This document shows, piece after piece, positions 25,817-32,737 of a DNA stretch of 45,739 bases. This stretch comes from a virus: positions 1-45,739 of IMG/VR virus record IMGVR_UViG_3300025276_000059; one strand, written 5' to 3'. The position numbers and the translations under genes are program-made. The notes beneath the pieces are model-generated. The model worked only from the letters and a program-made list of their open reading frames with translations, searched no databases and was not told the origin of the DNA. Numbering within the stretch: the stretch's first letter is position 1; every line of letters starts with the position of its first letter.

Positions 25817-27028
25817 TTATTTAAATTTAAATATTGGTTTTAGTTTTTCTGCTATAGCTTCTACGACATCTACCGTTACGGCGTTACCACATTGCTTATA
25901 GCGTTGTGATTTACTCACCTTTTTAACCTCTCCATCATAATCACCATACTCGGTGTGGTTATCAGGGAAGCCTTGTAACCTCTCCGTTTCAATAGGATGA
26001 AGCCTACGTATGCGGTAACCATCAAATAACGCTGCTGCGTTATGCTTAGGGTCAATTAGCGTAGGAGATATACTACGTAGCGACTTGTTGTATAAGTCCA
26101 TCATTATAGGTGTCCCTTCAATGAATTTATCTTCGTTTTGGTCAATAGTTTTATTTACTGCTTGATAGGTATAATTCTTTTCCAACACGAACTGATCTGT
26201 GTATCCTACAATCTGCGGCTGAACGACTGCTTGGTCACACTTGGTGTCAAGAGTTTGTGCTTTTTGCTCACCTACCCTACCCCTACGTGTAGTGCTATTG
26301 ATAGCAGTAAGGTTTATGCTATCTCCTACATAAGCCTCATCATACCCGCGTGAGTTAGCGCTCTTTACTCTAAGCGGTTCTTTTATGAGTTGGAGTCCGC
26401 TATGCATATCTGCTTGTCCCCTCGCTGTAAGGCATTTTGCAATGGTTTTTCGTGAGCTTTCCACACTAACATGTTCTCTATCTGAACCGTAGATAGGAAA
26501 TATTCCTCTCCAATTTCTTCTAGGGGCATCAAGATATCCGACAAGGTAGACGCGCTCACGGTTTTGGGGTAAAAACCACGCTGTATTAAGCAATTGGAAT
26601 TCAAGTCTATAGCCCCCAATGTTGGTAAACTCTTGGAGGATTGCCGCAAAATCTTGGCCAGAGTTTGAGGAGAAAGTTCCCTTAACATTTTCCCAGATAA
26701 AAACTCTTGGTCTACACTCGCTAATGAGGCGAATTGCTTCAAGGATAAGGCTTGATCTATCTCCTCCCATTCCTTTACGGTTTCCAGCAATGCTAAAATC
26801 TTGACAAGGGCTTCCGAAGGTGATAAGGTCAATTCTTGGGAGGTCTGCTCCACGAACATCTGTGACTGATCCGACATGTGTACTATTTTTAAATTTATGT
26901 TTATATACTGCGATTGCATGGGGGTCTACCTCTGAGAAATATGACTTTACCTTAAACCCTGCTTTTTCAAATCCAAGATGGAAACCACCTATACCTGAGA
27001 ATAGGTCTAATTGATTAATTTTTTTCAT
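25817..27028 (-). CDS. dcm: DNA (cytosine-5) methyltransferase
   Basis: All main m5C methyltransferase motifs are visible in this 403-residue protein: SAM-binding DLFSGIGGFHLGFEKAG at 8-24, catalytic PCQ with Cys75, ENV at 113-115, QNRER at 155-159, and the C-terminal RRLHPIETERLQGFP and QCGNAVTV. The variable part between them (about 190-330) should set sequence specificity, which I cannot predict. The enzyme would methylate phage DNA and protect it from host restriction. A long same-strand frame inside it (26383-26919) is probably a shadow. A nuclease-like gene lies just upstream. Confidence 0.95.
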   Translation of the reverse strand: MKKINQLDLFSGIGGFHLGFEKAGFKVKSYFSEVDPHAIAVYKHKFKNSTHVGSVTDVRGADLPRIDLITFGSPCQDFSIAGNRKGMGGDRSSLILEAIRLISECRPRVFIWENVKGTFSSNSGQDFAAILQEFTNIGGYRLEFQLLNTAWFLPQNRERVYLVGYLDAPRRNWRGIFPIYGSDREHVSVESSRKTIAKCLTARGQADMHSGLQLIKEPLRVKSANSRGYDEAYVGDSINLTAINSTTRRGRVGEQKAQTLDTKCDQAVVQPQIVGYTDQFVLEKNYTYQAVNKTIDQNEDKFIEGTPIMMDLYNKSLRSISPTLIDPKHNAAALFDGYRIRRLHPIETERLQGFPDNHTEYGDYDGEVKKVSKSQRYKQCGNAVTVDVVEAIAEKLKPIFKFK

Positions 27029-27110
27029 TTTCTTTTTTCATTTTATAAATTAAAAACCCATTCCAAACCATCACCAATATTACTGCTAAAAGGACATCAC
27101 TTACAGTCAT
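27015..27110 (-). CDS. 31-residue single-pass membrane peptide
   Basis: This short frame has MTVSD, a hydrophobic helix (about 6-22: LLAVILVMVWNGFLIY) and a basic/acidic tail of Lys and Glu. It starts within the stop of the upstream gene (ATGA overlap) and ends 14 bases inside the methyltransferase gene, so it fits snugly into the operon. That coupling and the clean membrane helix support a real gene. Function is unknown; small inner-membrane peptides in early phage blocks often modulate host proteins (inference). Confidence 0.6.
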   Translation of the reverse strand: MTVSDVLLAVILVMVWNGFLIYKMKKENEKN

Positions 27111-27586
27111 AAATCAATAAACTTATAGTCACTAGGGTCAATCATATACATCGTTTGTATCCAATCCTTTTTTCTATCATGTATATCCTTTACAAACCAA
27201 TCCTCATGTGTTGTTGTTGGTACAAGTATAGCGTGTGTAAGTTGTTTGTTAACTAGAAAGTACGCTGATGGTTTTTCTTTATGCCTGTCATAAGACTTCT
27301 TAGCACACACTATAATAGATTTCCATGGTATATCCTTATGTGAAGTCCATTCCCATGATTGATGCTTTACTTCTATTTTCTCAGTCTTTTCATCCCGATG
27401 CAATATAATATCACAATCATCTATATTAGACTTATACTCAGATAAATCCTTAGCTATATGCAAAGCGGGTATTGTAATTGTGTATTTAAATGCGTGCAAG
27501 TACATCGCAACCCTCCATACCGCACCCGAAGATTTGCTAAGATTTTTAACGTAGTCATCCCAGGCTTCTTTAGTTATTACGTTCAT
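27107..27586 (-). CDS. PD-(D/E)XK nuclease-like protein
   Basis: The 159-residue protein has the core of a PD-(D/E)XK nuclease: D59 in NIDDCDIIL followed after 12 residues by IEVK (E72, K74). An upstream helix could supply another acidic residue. These enzymes cut DNA with Mg2+. The neighbouring m5C methyltransferase raises the possibility of a restriction-type pair, but a recombination or repair nuclease, or a counter-host nuclease, is equally possible. It overlaps the upstream gene by 17 bases. Confidence 0.6.
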   Translation of the reverse strand: MNVITKEAWDDYVKNLSKSSGAVWRVAMYLHAFKYTITIPALHIAKDLSEYKSNIDDCDIILHRDEKTEKIEVKHQSWEWTSHKDIPWKSIIVCAKKSYDRHKEKPSAYFLVNKQLTHAILVPTTTHEDWFVKDIHDRKKDWIQTMYMIDPSDYKFIDL

Positions 27587-27869
27587 CCTCTAATACTATT
27601 TTAAGTTGAGAAAGCTCATTGGTATCCATATCTAAAATCATCTCTAAATTAGATTGAATACGTGTAAATAAATTTGAATCAGTATTATCTAGGCTTTGGA
27701 GAGGCTCGTCAATAACTTTTTCTATTGACTTCTCAAGATTATTAATTTGGTTTTTTATTTTATGTTTATAGAGCATAGTACCTTTCATGGTGTCCATTTG
27801 CTCTAATACCGCTTGCATCAATGCTATAAGCTTAACCGCGTCTTTAAAAGCTTGGGGAGATTTATTCAT
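27570..27869 (-). CDS. Helical protein of unknown function
   Basis: The 99-residue protein is almost entirely helical, with heptad-like Leu/Ile spacing suggesting a coiled coil (about 35-60), and an acidic C-terminus. It overlaps the nuclease-like gene by 17 bases in the early operon. No motif or family recognised. Confidence 0.65.
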   Translation of the reverse strand: MNKSPQAFKDAVKLIALMQAVLEQMDTMKGTMLYKHKIKNQINNLEKSIEKVIDEPLQSLDNTDSNLFTRIQSNLEMILDMDTNELSQLKIVLEDERNN

Positions 27870-27921
27870 TCTCTATTCCGTTTTGATCCAGATCTCTCTG
27901 CATTAATTCTATTATTGTCAT
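27862..27921 (-). CDS. Possible 19-residue peptide
   Basis: A tiny frame with ATG at 27921 encodes MTIIELMQRDLDQNGIENE and ends overlapping the start of the next gene. The overlap matches the coupling style of neighbours, but the length is too short to be sure. It could instead be an untranslated leader. Confidence 0.25.
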   Translation of the reverse strand: MTIIELMQRDLDQNGIENE

Positions 27922-27997
27922 CTCTCTTTGGTGTTAAAGGTTTAAAAGAGGGGTCAGCTTGTATTTAACCTAAAGTGTTTCCCTTCAAGGGATTAAT

Positions 27998-28174
27998 TTA
28001 TAGTGAACTGCCCCTCTCTTTTAATTTCCTTGATGTAATTAATCTTTTGTATCGGTAAAGTGTACGCTTGGATATGCCTAGTGCCATTGCTACTTGTTCA
28101 TCTTTTCTATATCTAGAAAGGGCTATACGAACCAAGTATAAATGGTTGTCCTGTATATTTAGATTATTCGTCAT
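27998..28174 (-). CDS. Small helix-turn-helix protein (Fis-type)
   Basis: The 58-residue protein contains a Fis-like helix-turn-helix: DEQVAMALGISKRTLYRYKR at residues 25-44, with the typical Ala-x-x-Leu-Gly-Ile-Ser then Arg-Thr-Leu-Tyr-Arg turn and recognition helix. It should bind DNA, perhaps to regulate early genes or as a Fis-like factor near the DnaA-like protein. Its ATG overlaps the end of the upstream small gene by 11 bases. A short hairpin (about 27980-27992) follows its stop. Confidence 0.75.
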   Translation of the reverse strand: MTNNLNIQDNHLYLVRIALSRYRKDEQVAMALGISKRTLYRYKRLITSRKLKERGSSL

Positions 28175-28307
28175 CTTCTGAAATATTTATTACAATCTCT
28201 TCTTTACCTCTTTTTAAGAGTATGCCTCTTAATTTCCTAGCCTTATCTATGGTGTTATAAGTTCCGTATACAACACCCTTACATATAACTTTAAATAGTT
28301 TTTTCAT
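28164..28307 (-). CDS. Small basic protein, unknown function
   Basis: The 47-residue protein begins FKVICKGVVYGTYNTIDKARKL and continues into a basic helix, ending acidic. It may form a small beta-hairpin plus helix fold. ATGA overlaps join it to the DnaA-like gene upstream, and its end overlaps the HTH gene, so all three are probably translated together. No family recognised. Confidence 0.65.
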   Translation of the reverse strand: MKKLFKVICKGVVYGTYNTIDKARKLRGILLKRGKEEIVINISEDDE

Positions 28308-28873
28308 ATTAGGTTTTTTAGTCTTAATAATTCTTTCTCTAGCCTCTTGTTTCTTTCGTAGACTTCTTTGTTAGTCTTCTTTAAAAAAGTATTCTCTACC
28401 TTTATTTTATGAGGAATAGAATTGATTTTTTCAGTTAAAAGATTAACCTCTATTATCTTCATTCTTAATCTCTCAGAGGTGTTAACTAGCCGAAACCTTA
28501 ATTCACGTAAGTCAGTTATTTTTTCTGCCTCTCTATTTATACCTCTAACAGCTAGGACTTTCTTTATACCATGGTAAACTTCCTCGTAAGTATCTTCGTA
28601 GGTAGGTAAGAATAAGCAGTTGCTTCCGTGGTTCTTAATAGCATGAAGAACTGTTGCGTGATCTTTACCTAATATGCTACCGATATCTGTTAAAGAAAGA
28701 TTACTTAACTCTCTTACACTTGCAAATAGAGAATGCTTTAATATAACGTTGTGCCTTCTTCTATCGTTAATAAAGCCATTGTCTGATGAATATGTATTCC
28801 ACCATCCTACTATGGCTTGAAACTCCCCTGAGTGTTTCATCATTTGATTAAAATTAACTTTACCTGTCTTCAT
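28304..28873 (-). CDS. DnaA domain IV-like DNA-binding protein
   Basis: Residues about 36-82 match DnaA domain IV: an Arg-rich start (NDRRRHNVILKHSLF), then LSLTDIGSILGKDHATVLHAIKNH with the DHATV signature that reads DnaA boxes. The AAA+ ATPase part of DnaA is absent. The rest is a long coiled-coil-like helix (about 105-185) rich in Lys, Glu and Leu, probably for oligomerisation. It could mark the phage origin and attract the primase-helicase, or compete with host DnaA (inference). It overlaps the upstream nuclease gene by 14 bases. Confidence 0.8.
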   Translation of the reverse strand: MKTGKVNFNQMMKHSGEFQAIVGWWNTYSSDNGFINDRRRHNVILKHSLFASVRELSNLSLTDIGSILGKDHATVLHAIKNHGSNCLFLPTYEDTYEEVYHGIKKVLAVRGINREAEKITDLRELRFRLVNTSERLRMKIIEVNLLTEKINSIPHKIKVENTFLKKTNKEVYERNKRLEKELLRLKNLI

Positions 28874-29264
28874 ATGTTTTTATTTCTATATAGTCTTTAG
28901 CAAATCTTACATTCTTTGCTTGATTATTTTTTGTTGCAGTCATTCTAAGTCTAACGCTATGAATGAATTGGCTTTTATGGATATAGTAACACGTGTCTGT
29001 GTCTGGGCAAAAGATAGCTAGTATATCAAATTCAATATTGCTTACAACTTTTTCCTTGCCTTTAACAATTCTAGGAGATGACTCTATGCACCCATCTACC
29101 ATGTGTAAATACTTGACTTGTATTTTGTAAAAGAACCCTTTTATGGACACAACAAGATCATAAGGAAGCGAATCCAATAAAGGCTTATGTACGCGGTGTC
29201 CTTTATTGATTAAGTCAGCAACAACTCTATGCTCACCTATCGCTCCTTTTTCATAACTCTTCAC
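28860..29264 (-). CDS. PD-(D/E)XK endonuclease (I-Ssp6803I-like family)
   Basis: The 134-residue protein shows the compact PD-(D/E)XK endonuclease layout: KGAIGEHRVVADL with E11, YDLVV with D36, and IQVKY with Q49 and K51. The Gln in place of the usual Glu/Asp is typical of the PDDEXK_5 group that includes the intron-encoded I-Ssp6803I. It would cut duplex or branched DNA. No intron is visible here, so a repair, recombination or host-DNA role is more likely than homing. Confidence 0.7.
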   Translation of the reverse strand: MKSYEKGAIGEHRVVADLINKGHRVHKPLLDSLPYDLVVSIKGFFYKIQVKYLHMVDGCIESSPRIVKGKEKVVSNIEFDILAIFCPDTDTCYYIHKSQFIHSVRLRMTATKNNQAKNVRFAKDYIEIKTYEDR

Positions 29265-29266
29265 AC

Positions 29267-29473
29267 TTAATCGTCTAAAGAATCTTTGACTAATCTATTG
29301 ATTTTTTCAGGATCAAGCTCATGAATGCTACGAAGCTTTTTTCGCTCCTTTAGTTTTGCCTTATCATACTCTGATCTAGAACTATCAGAGCCTAAATTGG
29401 CGAACATCAATGCATTTTGTTTAAGAACACAATCTATGATGCGTTTATGTTCAGGATTATCGGTATAAGGCAT
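29267..29473 (-). CDS. Small charged protein, unknown function
   Basis: The 68-residue protein is highly charged, with a Lys/Arg/Glu-rich middle (DKAKLKERKKLRSIHEL) and probably helical. It lies two bases before the endonuclease gene in the early operon. No family recognised. Confidence 0.65.
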   Translation of the reverse strand: MPYTDNPEHKRIIDCVLKQNALMFANLGSDSSRSEYDKAKLKERKKLRSIHELDPEKINRLVKDSLDD

Positions 29474-29496
29474 AATTAAATTTATTTGATACTAAT

Positions 29497-29745
29497 TTAT
29501 GTATAAAAGAAGCTATTTCCAAGATATCTTGTTGAAATTATGTTAATAACCATGAGTTTTCTCACTCCCTTGTATTTTTTAGGGTAAACACGAGCCTCTA
29601 ACTGCTTCAACATTAGGCTATTCATGTTTATTTTATGAGGTTTATTCTCTGGACCTATAACCCAAGTATCAATACGCTGAATATTTGTTTTCTTTATCCC
29701 TTTATGGTACGAAACCAATACTTCGTTATAATGAATCTCTCTCAT
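29497..29745 (-). CDS. Hypothetical protein
   Basis: The 82-residue basic protein overlaps the preceding gene by 20 bases. Visible features are a Trp in DTWVIGPENKPHKI and a basic stretch RVYPKKYKGVRKLMV. It is part of the early replication operon. No motif was recognised. Confidence 0.6.
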   Translation of the reverse strand: MREIHYNEVLVSYHKGIKKTNIQRIDTWVIGPENKPHKINMNSLMLKQLEARVYPKKYKGVRKLMVINIISTRYLGNSFFYT

Positions 29746-30079
29746 GGCTTATCTCAACTTTTTCTTTTAGTTTAATATGAGGCACAATGTCTTGAACTTT
29801 GAACGGTCTGCTTACGATTTCATACACATCTTGTGTACGTAGCAGTACAAGGTTGTCTCCAGGTTTATCAGCAAACACTAAACATAGATAATCTGAGATA
29901 CTGTTGATTGAGATACTTATATCCCCTTGAAACTTTTCTAAGATCACGCCTTCAAACGTTATCTTTTTCCCCTTTTGCTTACCCAAAAAAAAGGGAGGTT
30001 CAAGTGCTAACACCTCAACCCCCCAATTCATTTGAGCAAATAATGCTATTGCATTACTCCACTTAGAATGGTAAGCCAT
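29726..30079 (-). CDS. Hypothetical protein of the SSB-exonuclease operon
   Basis: The start at 30079 (117 residues, beginning MAYHSKWSNAIALF) is preferred over a longer frame from 30166, because the longer one would overlap the SSB-like gene by 104 bases while this one overlaps by 17. The protein is mixed alpha/beta and ends in a basic/acidic tail. Its location between single-strand binding and other replication genes suggests a DNA metabolism role, but no motif was recognised. Confidence 0.65.
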   Translation of the reverse strand: MAYHSKWSNAIALFAQMNWGVEVLALEPPFFLGKQKGKKITFEGVILEKFQGDISISINSISDYLCLVFADKPGDNLVLLRTQDVYEIVSRPFKVQDIVPHIKLKEKVEISHERDSL

Positions 30080-30395
30080 CGCTACCTCCAAATGCTTCTT
30101 TAGGTGAACCAGCATTACTGCTACCACCTTTGTCTCCCCATGTGTTAGGGTCTTGAACTTCAGCATAAAGGCTACCCTTCTTTGAAGTCTTCAACTCTAA
30201 ATAAACACGTCTTGGTTTATCAGCATCTTTAGGAGTAGAAGCATACTTCTTGATGTCTTCTAGTTCGTTAAGAGTGAAGTTGAATTTACCAACTATACTT
30301 ACTTTACTGAGGTCTAGTTCCTCATACTTTCTTGTGGAATCATTCCACTTCTTCAACGGCTCAAAAAAGCCTGCAAATACCTTGTCGTTAGACAT
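30063..30395 (-). CDS. ssb: Putative single-stranded DNA-binding protein
   Basis: The 110-residue protein looks like a small OB-fold (beta segments KVSIVGKFNF and RRVYLELK near 31-70) followed by a Gly/Ser-rich flexible tail ending in GGSDGLPF. That end resembles the acidic C-terminal tip of SSB (DDIPF), which docks partner proteins. It lies directly downstream of the exonuclease and annealing genes. It would coat single strands during replication and recombination. A degenerate copy of the start-associated motif (GGTTAA at 30411-30416) lies 15 bases before its ATG. Confidence 0.7.
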   Translation of the reverse strand: MSNDKVFAGFFEPLKKWNDSTRKYEELDLSKVSIVGKFNFTLNELEDIKKYASTPKDADKPRRVYLELKTSKKGSLYAEVQDPNTWGDKGGSSNAGSPKEAFGGSDGLPF

Positions 30396-30416
30396 AACAT
30401 TAATTTTAAAGGTTAA

Positions 30417-31232
30417 TTAAATTTCTTTGTAAATAGCAAAAGACGATGTCTCTTTCTCAGGTGAATCCAACCATTTTGTAATGTTGGTAATGGCTGACCA
30501 AAACTTCGCCTCACCTACTGATAGGGTGCGTTGTGAAGCTTTGTATACCGCCACAGTGTATGGTGATGTTTTTGCTTGAGCAACCCAATAGAAATTAGGT
30601 TCTTGTTCAACATGACTATAGATGAATGCTTGAATATCATAAGACATCTTACCTACATCCCATTTGAATCCCGATAAGCTACGTGTAGTCTTTGAGTCCG
30701 TAATGAAACCATCACCACGTACATCTAAAAATCCGCGAATAGGTATATCATCAATCCAATCTACAATTTCATATTGAGCTTTGCCTTGTAGAAATCTACG
30801 GACAGGAATCATTTCACCGGTTTCGGGGTTCATTATCTCTGACTCATCTAAACGTGTTATCATCTCTTCAGCTTGAATAATCAAGTCTTCCGTTATGACA
30901 CGCTTACCACCCTCATTGGCAACAAAACTCTCCTCGGCCATCCAATCCTTATACTTTTTTGTAGACCTAGGCTTAGAGCCACCAATCTCCTGGACTATTT
31001 TCTCATCATAGATAACATGAAATTCATTGTTAAATGTGTCTGGTTCTAACAATAGCTTGTCGTATACATTACCAAAAGTAAACGCGTCACTTTGTTTGTA
31101 TAGTTGACCCCTCATGTAAAGCTCAAAGGTCTTCATGTCTTGTTGATCTGCCCCATCGGCGGCAAATTTAACAGCGGAATAGGAAAGATATCCTTTCCCC
31201 GTTCGCTCCATAAGTTTAGTAGCGAAGTCCAC
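30417..31232 (-). CDS. RecE-like exonuclease (PD-(D/E)XK)
   Basis: The 271-residue protein has the motif order of phage RecE/exonuclease VIII-type nucleases: FGNVYDKLLLEP (53-64), GFLDVRGD with D170, ITDSKTT with D179 and K181, and YDIQAFIYSH (Y198, Q201, Y205). It should degrade one strand of duplex ends to give 3' single strands. It overlaps the annealing-protein gene by one base, the classic exonuclease-annealase pairing for phage recombination. Confidence 0.85.
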   Translation of the reverse strand: MDFATKLMERTGKGYLSYSAVKFAADGADQQDMKTFELYMRGQLYKQSDAFTFGNVYDKLLLEPDTFNNEFHVIYDEKIVQEIGGSKPRSTKKYKDWMAEESFVANEGGKRVITEDLIIQAEEMITRLDESEIMNPETGEMIPVRRFLQGKAQYEIVDWIDDIPIRGFLDVRGDGFITDSKTTRSLSGFKWDVGKMSYDIQAFIYSHVEQEPNFYWVAQAKTSPYTVAVYKASQRTLSVGEAKFWSAITNITKWLDSPEKETSSFAIYKEI

Positions 31233-31771
31233 TAAACAAACTTTCTTAAAGCAGTCTTTTGCTTGTCGCTAAAGTTCTTTCCGTACTTAACTAACACTTG
31301 GTTGTAAGCGGTTTCTTTTGCAGACTTGCTATTTGCACTCTTAATGTATTCTACTGATTTTCCAAACACATCCGTGTCGTTGGCAGGAACATTTCCGCTA
31401 GTAGGTTTTGCATTTTGATTAGCTATAGCTATAGAAACCTCGGAGCTTGATGCAATAGATGTATCTATACCGATACCTAAGTTAGCTAAGGCACGACCCC
31501 ATGCCGATGTCTCACAATTCTCTACATAAGAGGTAGAGTTAATGCGTGAAGCACCTTTCTCTTCATAGGCTATACCTGTTGCAACTATGCGATCAGATAC
31601 ATCTTTAATAATAGCCTTAATACAAACCGTGTCGTTGGTGAGATGCACCATCTCTGACTCTAAGCAGTAACCTTTGTACTGCTCGTCTAAACGAAAGAAT
31701 TTTATTCTCTCATTTACTTCAACATAGGCTTTGCCTTTAATGTTGGTTGTTTTGAACTGATAGTTCGCCAT
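31232..31771 (-). CDS. Putative single-strand annealing protein
   Basis: The 179-residue protein has a beta-rich N-terminal domain (NERIKFFR, then TVCIKAIIKD, IVATGIAYEEKG) and a helix with SYVENCETSAWGRALANLGIG at about 81-101. This ends in the pattern seen in phage recombination proteins with a Rad52/ERF-like role. The C-terminal third is a flexible linker and a small helical bundle. Adjacent placement to the RecE-like exonuclease supports a strand-annealing function. The exact superfamily was not determined. Confidence 0.65.
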   Translation of the reverse strand: MANYQFKTTNIKGKAYVEVNERIKFFRLDEQYKGYCLESEMVHLTNDTVCIKAIIKDVSDRIVATGIAYEEKGASRINSTSYVENCETSAWGRALANLGIGIDTSIASSSEVSIAIANQNAKPTSGNVPANDTDVFGKSVEYIKSANSKSAKETAYNQVLVKYGKNFSDKQKTALRKFV

Positions 31772-31818
31772 AGTAAATTGTTTAATTAAATTATATAGTT
31801 AGCCCCTTATGTGATTAT

Positions 31819-31843
31819 GTGTGGGCGCTTGGGTGCGCCACAC
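31819..31843 (-). promoter_or_regulatory. Strong stem-loop before the annealing-protein gene
   Basis: GTGTGG-GCGC and GCGC-CACAC pair around a 6-base loop with one bulged G, giving a nine-pair stem. It lies 48 bases upstream of the recombination operon on the minus strand and is not followed by a U run, so it is more likely a processing or regulatory hairpin than a terminator. Confidence 0.5.
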
Positions 31844-31905
31844 GAGAGCAACGTAATTTGTTCAGGGAAGTTAGAATTTTTAAACCGAAAAGTCAAGTTT
31901 CCTAA

Positions 31906-32097
31906 TCACCTGGTCTTGAATACTTTATCTACTTTCACTAGTCGTGAGGTAGTGAAGAAAACGACAGATAACGTGAACAACACCACTAATGTAGTCACAC
32001 TTTGTACTTGAAAAGTAATAACCGCTACCCAAAAAAACATCATGGATAACCCTTCTAACCCACCTCTAACGTGGGATTTTGCTGAATAAACTCTCAT
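31906..32097 (-). CDS. Small membrane protein, unknown function
   Basis: The 63-residue protein has a basic N-terminus and one long or two short hydrophobic segments (about 17-48, rich in Phe, Val and Leu), ending with basic residues. It starts 26 bases after the HTH gene in the early block. A frame on the other strand (31811-32011) has no such features. Function unknown; possibly an inner-membrane protein. Confidence 0.55.
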   Translation of the reverse strand: MRVYSAKSHVRGGLEGLSMMFFWVAVITFQVQSVTTLVVLFTLSVVFFTTSRLVKVDKVFKTR

Positions 32098-32123
32098 AGA
32101 CTTAAAGTATTAGTTTAACTGAA

Positions 32124-32441
32124 TTATATAAGTTCCTCAACCAGAACTAGTTGGAGGTCGGACACCATGTCCTCTATCATTGACTGAATATTTTTTTGCA
32201 TTGACTTAGTGATCTTATCTTCCTTCAAGTTTTGCCTTAACCATTCACGTGTAACTCCTAGCCTATCAGATATATGCGTCATTGGAACTCCATAGTTTTT
32301 GTTTAAGTGCTTGATTAGGTAGACCGCTCTCACAGGATCAATAGGCACTTTGCCTTCTACCTTGTTAATCATCCTTTGCAATTCAAGTTGTGATTGTAGA
32401 GCGGTAACCCTGGCCTCTAGGTAATCGGTGACTGTTGTCAT
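32124..32441 (-). CDS. Helix-turn-helix DNA-binding protein
   Basis: The 105-residue protein has an N-terminal helix (about 1-28) and a helix-turn-helix around 44-72: AVYLIKHLNKN, then MTHISDRLGVTREWLRQNLKE. The turn and recognition helix (GVTREWLRQ) fit HTH regulators. The C-terminus is acidic and helical, perhaps for dimerisation. It may regulate early transcription or serve as a replication accessory protein. Its ATG overlaps the stop of the small upstream gene. Confidence 0.7.
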   Translation of the reverse strand: MTTVTDYLEARVTALQSQLELQRMINKVEGKVPIDPVRAVYLIKHLNKNYGVPMTHISDRLGVTREWLRQNLKEDKITKSMQKNIQSMIEDMVSDLQLVLVEELI

Positions 32442-32605
32442 ATCTTTTGTTTTTCTTGTGAAACATTTACTTCAATATTTGCTACAATTTCTTCAATTTG
32501 CTTTGCAACATTGTATAAGTATTGATTGCCCATAACATCTCCATACGTAGATATTAGTTCTAGTTTTTGGTTTAAAGTCTCAAACGACTTGTTAAGGTTT
32601 CCCAT
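32438..32605 (-). CDS. Small helical protein coupled to the HTH gene
   Basis: The 55-residue protein is helical and acidic (NQKLELISTYGDV, then AKQIEEIVANIEV). Its TGA overlaps the ATG of the HTH gene (ATGA), indicating coupled translation. It is the first protein gene after the tRNA-like element in the direction of transcription. No family recognised. Confidence 0.65.
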   Translation of the reverse strand: MGNLNKSFETLNQKLELISTYGDVMGNQYLYNVAKQIEEIVANIEVNVSQEKQKI

Positions 32606-32626
32606 ATTAAAATTGATTAAAGTTAG

Positions 32627-32729
32627 TGGACAAGCGAGGATTTGAACCTCTGTTTTACATCCAAGGGATGTTAACTAACGACTTTGCTAAACGTATAAAG
32701 CATTCCGACCACCAAGGTAGCACTTGTCC
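32627..32729 (-). tRNA. tRNA-like gene, 103 nt, amino acid undetermined
   Basis: The 5' GGACAAG pairs perfectly with 3' CTTGTCC, giving a seven-pair acceptor stem followed by A. A canonical T-arm (AGAGG-TTCAAAT-CCTCG, four pairs) is present. The interior is abnormal: 103 nt exceeds a class I tRNA by about 30, and a strong 6-bp hairpin with a 3-base loop (ACATCC/GGATGT) sits where an anticodon or variable arm would be. No standard 7-base anticodon loop with U33 and purine 37 is convincing. A D-arm-like sequence (TTAGC...GTTAA with loop AAAGTCGTTA) lies unusually far from the acceptor. It may be a class II tRNA, an intron-containing tRNA, or a decayed one. CCA is not encoded after the stem. Confidence 0.5.
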
Positions 32730-32737
32730 TTTTTATT

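Noticed and set aside
26383-26919. 178-codon open frame on the same strand inside the m5C methyltransferase gene
   Set aside because: It overlaps the most conserved motifs of the methyltransferase, has no recognised domain, and its composition follows that of the host frame; most probably a shadow.
31811-32011. Plus-strand 66-codon frame
   Set aside because: It lies against the direction of the early block, crosses the strong hairpin at 31819, and overlaps a more plausible membrane protein gene.
32627-32729. Suppressor tRNA reading UAA
   Set aside because: One possible fold places UUA in an anticodon loop, but position 37 would be U and the stem relies on wobble pairs; too weak to claim.
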